Source: an uncultured Cohaesibacter sp.
GTDB taxonomy: Bacteria; Pseudomonadota; Alphaproteobacteria; Rhizobiales; Cohaesibacteraceae
Length of the DNA: 64,000 nucleotides
Direction: 5' to 3'
NCBI RefSeq assembly: GCF_963667045.1
Contig: NZ_OY762934.1
Coordinates: 4,656,501 to 4,720,500, forward strand
Under the pieces are notes generated by a model. That model did no database searches, was not told where the DNA came from, and saw only the letters and a program-made list of their open reading frames with translations. Positions 62,460 to 64,000 of the stretch are shown here, one piece after another. Within the stretch, counting starts at the first letter, position 1; every line of letters starts with the position of its first letter. A program made the position numbers and the translations under genes.

Positions 62460-62490
62460 GAAGCCCGCAAGTCCTGTACTTGCGGGCTTC
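62460..62490 (-). terminator. Terminator after the class I aldolase
   Basis: GAAGCCCGCAAGT pairs with ACTTGCGGGCTTC over 13 bp around CCTGT; the minus strand continues into TTTTT. It may also stop rhaBAD from the other side. Confidence 0.9.
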
Positions 62491-62556
62491 GTGCCATTCA
62501 GGACACCTTGGATTTTTGGGGTGGGGACGCGGTCCTGAGTTTGTTGCAGCTTGCGA

Positions 62557-63414
62557 TCATGAGGCTATCGGCAATTGCAGCTTGGCACGTTCAGCCGCTT
62601 CTTCGGCTGAAGCATTGTCGTGGATGACGGAGCGGCAGGCCTTCATCAGGGCCAGCGGGTCGTCGGACTGGAAGATGGAGCGGCCGAACAGGATGCCTGC
62701 AGCACCGGCGTTGACGATCTGGGAAACCAGATTGAGCGTACCATAGTCGCTGTTGGTCTTGGGCCCACCGGCGAGCATGATGGGCACCGGCAACTGGCTG
62801 GTGATGGTCTTCAGGGCCTCGGGGCTGCCCGGCCAGTCGGTCTTGATGATGTCTGCGCCCATTTCCACACCGATACGGGCATGGAAGCCGACGAATTCGC
62901 CATCGTTGATGTCGGCGGCAAGGGCGTGGCGGGCCCCCATGGTTTCGATGATATGGACGATGCCGCGCTCGCGGGCTGCGGTGTTGACGTCGGCATTGGC
63001 GCGGAATGCGGCGGTTTCCACGTCCGGGTCGTTGTGGCCAACGAACAGATAGGTGATCACGGCTTCGGCACCGAGGGCAACGGCGTCATCAACCGAGGCG
63101 ATGAGGCGGGTGTAGCCATCCTTGTAGGCCAGCGGGGTGCCTTCGCGCCACATGGTGGTCTGGTCGAGACGTAGGATGAGGGCCGGGCCGCCATTGCGTA
63201 CCAGACGTGGGCCGTAATGAAGGGCCGAGCCGAGCGGCAGGATCACAGCATCTACGCCAGCTTCAGCCATATAGTCGAGCATCAGTTCAGGTTGCTCCAT
63301 TCCCTTGCATGTTCCCAACTGCAGCGAATGGTCAAAGGCGATGCAGAAGCCGCGTTGCGTTTTCGGATTCAGGATGCGGGAGAGGCGCACTTGCTGGCCC
63401 AGTTTCTGAAGCAT
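62557..63414 (-). CDS. DhnA-type class I aldolase (LsrF/FbaB-like)
   Basis: The protein has 285 residues. GFCIAFDHSLQLG near the start, the Schiff-base lysine in GADIIKTDWPGSP and IMLAGGPKTN fit the DhnA/DeoC-like class I aldolase family. Members cleave fructose 1,6-bisphosphate, autoinducer-2 phosphate derivatives or other ketose phosphates; the sequence does not say which. It lies 14 bases downstream of the DeoR regulator on the same strand, so the pair is probably part of a sugar operon extending to the right. Confidence 0.88.
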   Translation of the reverse strand: MLQKLGQQVRLSRILNPKTQRGFCIAFDHSLQLGTCKGMEQPELMLDYMAEAGVDAVILPLGSALHYGPRLVRNGGPALILRLDQTTMWREGTPLAYKDGYTRLIASVDDAVALGAEAVITYLFVGHNDPDVETAAFRANADVNTAARERGIVHIIETMGARHALAADINDGEFVGFHARIGVEMGADIIKTDWPGSPEALKTITSQLPVPIMLAGGPKTNSDYGTLNLVSQIVNAGAAGILFGRSIFQSDDPLALMKACRSVIHDNASAEEAAERAKLQLPIAS

Positions 63415-63428
63415 TGCTCTTATCCTTG

Positions 63429-64000
63429 CTAAACGAGATCGAAATCAATTCTCGAAAGATTAAGTCGTTGTTTTGTGGCGTCATCCAGTTGGCGGTCGAT
63501 GAAAAGCTTGTCGAATTCAGTGAGATCGGCGAACTGGGTAAGGGCACGTGTCTTGAATTTTCGCGCAGTCAACAGGAGCGCCTTGCGTTCGGACGCTGCC
63601 ATGAGGGCGCGTTTGACGCGGACGATTTCCTGATCCTGATGAAACAGCCGATTGTCGATGACCGATGAGGCGGACATGAAGACCCAATCGGAGCGGAGCT
63701 GGCTGAGCGCCTGTTCGCAGATCAGACCGGAAAAGCTCTTGTGAGTGTCGCTGTAATTGCCACCGGTTACGATCAGCTGGACGTTGGACGATCCCTTGAG
63801 CCGCTCGCACACGGCGAGAGAATTGGTGATGACCGTGACATTCTCGATCAGTTCGATATGCTCGCACATCAACAGGGTAGTTGTGCTGTCATCCAGCATG
63901 ATGGCGCTGCCCGGCTCGATCAGTTCGGAGGCGGCGCGGGCCAGCTCCCGCTTGACGCTTTCATCGGTCTGGCGGCGGTAGTGAAAATTGCTTTCGAACA
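63429..64000 (-). CDS. DeoR-family regulator, C-terminal part (cut by right edge)
   Basis: About 190 residues are present; the N-terminal helix-turn-helix is outside the window. SNFHYRRQTDESVKRELARAASELIEPGSAIMLDDSTTT is the linker and start of the sugar-phosphate sensor domain; VTVITNSLAVCERL and VQLIVTGGNYSDTHKSFSG are its core. An internal ATG at 63899 is not the start. DeoR regulators respond to phosphorylated sugars and usually repress the operon they head, here at least the aldolase. Confidence 0.9.
   Translation of the reverse strand, partial: FESNFHYRRQTDESVKRELARAASELIEPGSAIMLDDSTTTLLMCEHIELIENVTVITNSLAVCERLKGSSNVQLIVTGGNYSDTHKSFSGLICEQALSQLRSDWVFMSASSVIDNRLFHQDQEIVRVKRALMAASERKALLLTARKFKTRALTQFADLTEFDKLFIDRQLDDATKQRLNLSRIDFDLV

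Noticed and set aside
1-64000. CRISPR arrays, tRNA or rRNA genes, insertion sequences, prophage
   Set aside because: No repeat-spacer series, cloverleaf-like tRNA sequence, transposase or phage gene was seen in the window by eye.

Overview
The window reads as a chromosomal segment of an alphaproteobacterium, most likely Hyphomicrobiales (Rhizobiales) and possibly a marine Cohaesibacter-like genus. The order is supported by the flagellar gene set (flaF, flbT, fliX, flbY, short FlgJ/CheL, two tandem flagellins), CckA, a rhizobial-type coiled-coil membrane protein at the left edge, and an Irr-type iron box in front of mbfA. The genus is only a guess. No tRNA, rRNA, CRISPR array, insertion sequence or prophage was seen.

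Layout. 1-7.6 kb: the start of a large coiled-coil membrane protein, an Hpt phosphotransfer protein, a [2Fe-2S] ferredoxin and a methyltransferase; then, on the minus strand, a SixA-like phosphatase, the YcjX/YcjF pair and an MFS transporter. 8.2-39.1 kb: a flagellar island of several divergent units: flgE-flgK-flgL; flbT-flaF; two flagellin genes; a small unknown gene; flgI-flgJ-flbY; fliX and dksA; flgF-flgG-flgA-flgH; fliL-fliM-DUF6468-MotE-like-giant TPR protein; fliO-fliP; flgB-flgC-fliE-fliQ-fliR-flhB. fliF, fliG, fliN, fliI, flhA, flgD, fliK and the stator genes are not here. 39.2-41.8 kb: cckA, the hybrid kinase heading the CtrA pathway. Exact TTAA-N7-TTAA boxes lie before flgE, between flgI and fliX, and before flgB, and a near match lies before flagellin 2, so the kinase and its likely target promoters share the window.

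41.9-48.4 kb: metabolic and stress genes: psuK-psuG (pseudouridine breakdown), mmsA with a divergent LysR gene, mbfA (ferritin-VIT iron exporter) behind a perfect iron-control palindrome, and a CBS-domain protein.

48.5-56.4 kb: a singlet-oxygen/photo-oxidative stress island: ECF sigma RpoE and its zinc anti-sigma ChrR, a photolyase, a divergent FAD oxidoreductase-DUF1365-Cfa operon and an SDR-NTF2 pair. It resembles the RpoE-ChrR regulon of Rhodobacter sphaeroides and probably modifies membrane fatty acids.

56.6-64 kb: an SMP-30 lactonase, an AraC regulator, rhaB-rhaA-rhaD (L-rhamnose to DHAP and lactaldehyde), a DhnA-type class I aldolase and a DeoR repressor cut by the right edge.

The least ordinary observations are a shared hairpin-plus-box element in both flagellin leaders (candidate FlbT target), flagellin paralogues whose centre is more conserved than their ends, the very large AMIN-like/TPR protein in the fliL-fliM unit, and the iron box that overlaps the mbfA promoter region.
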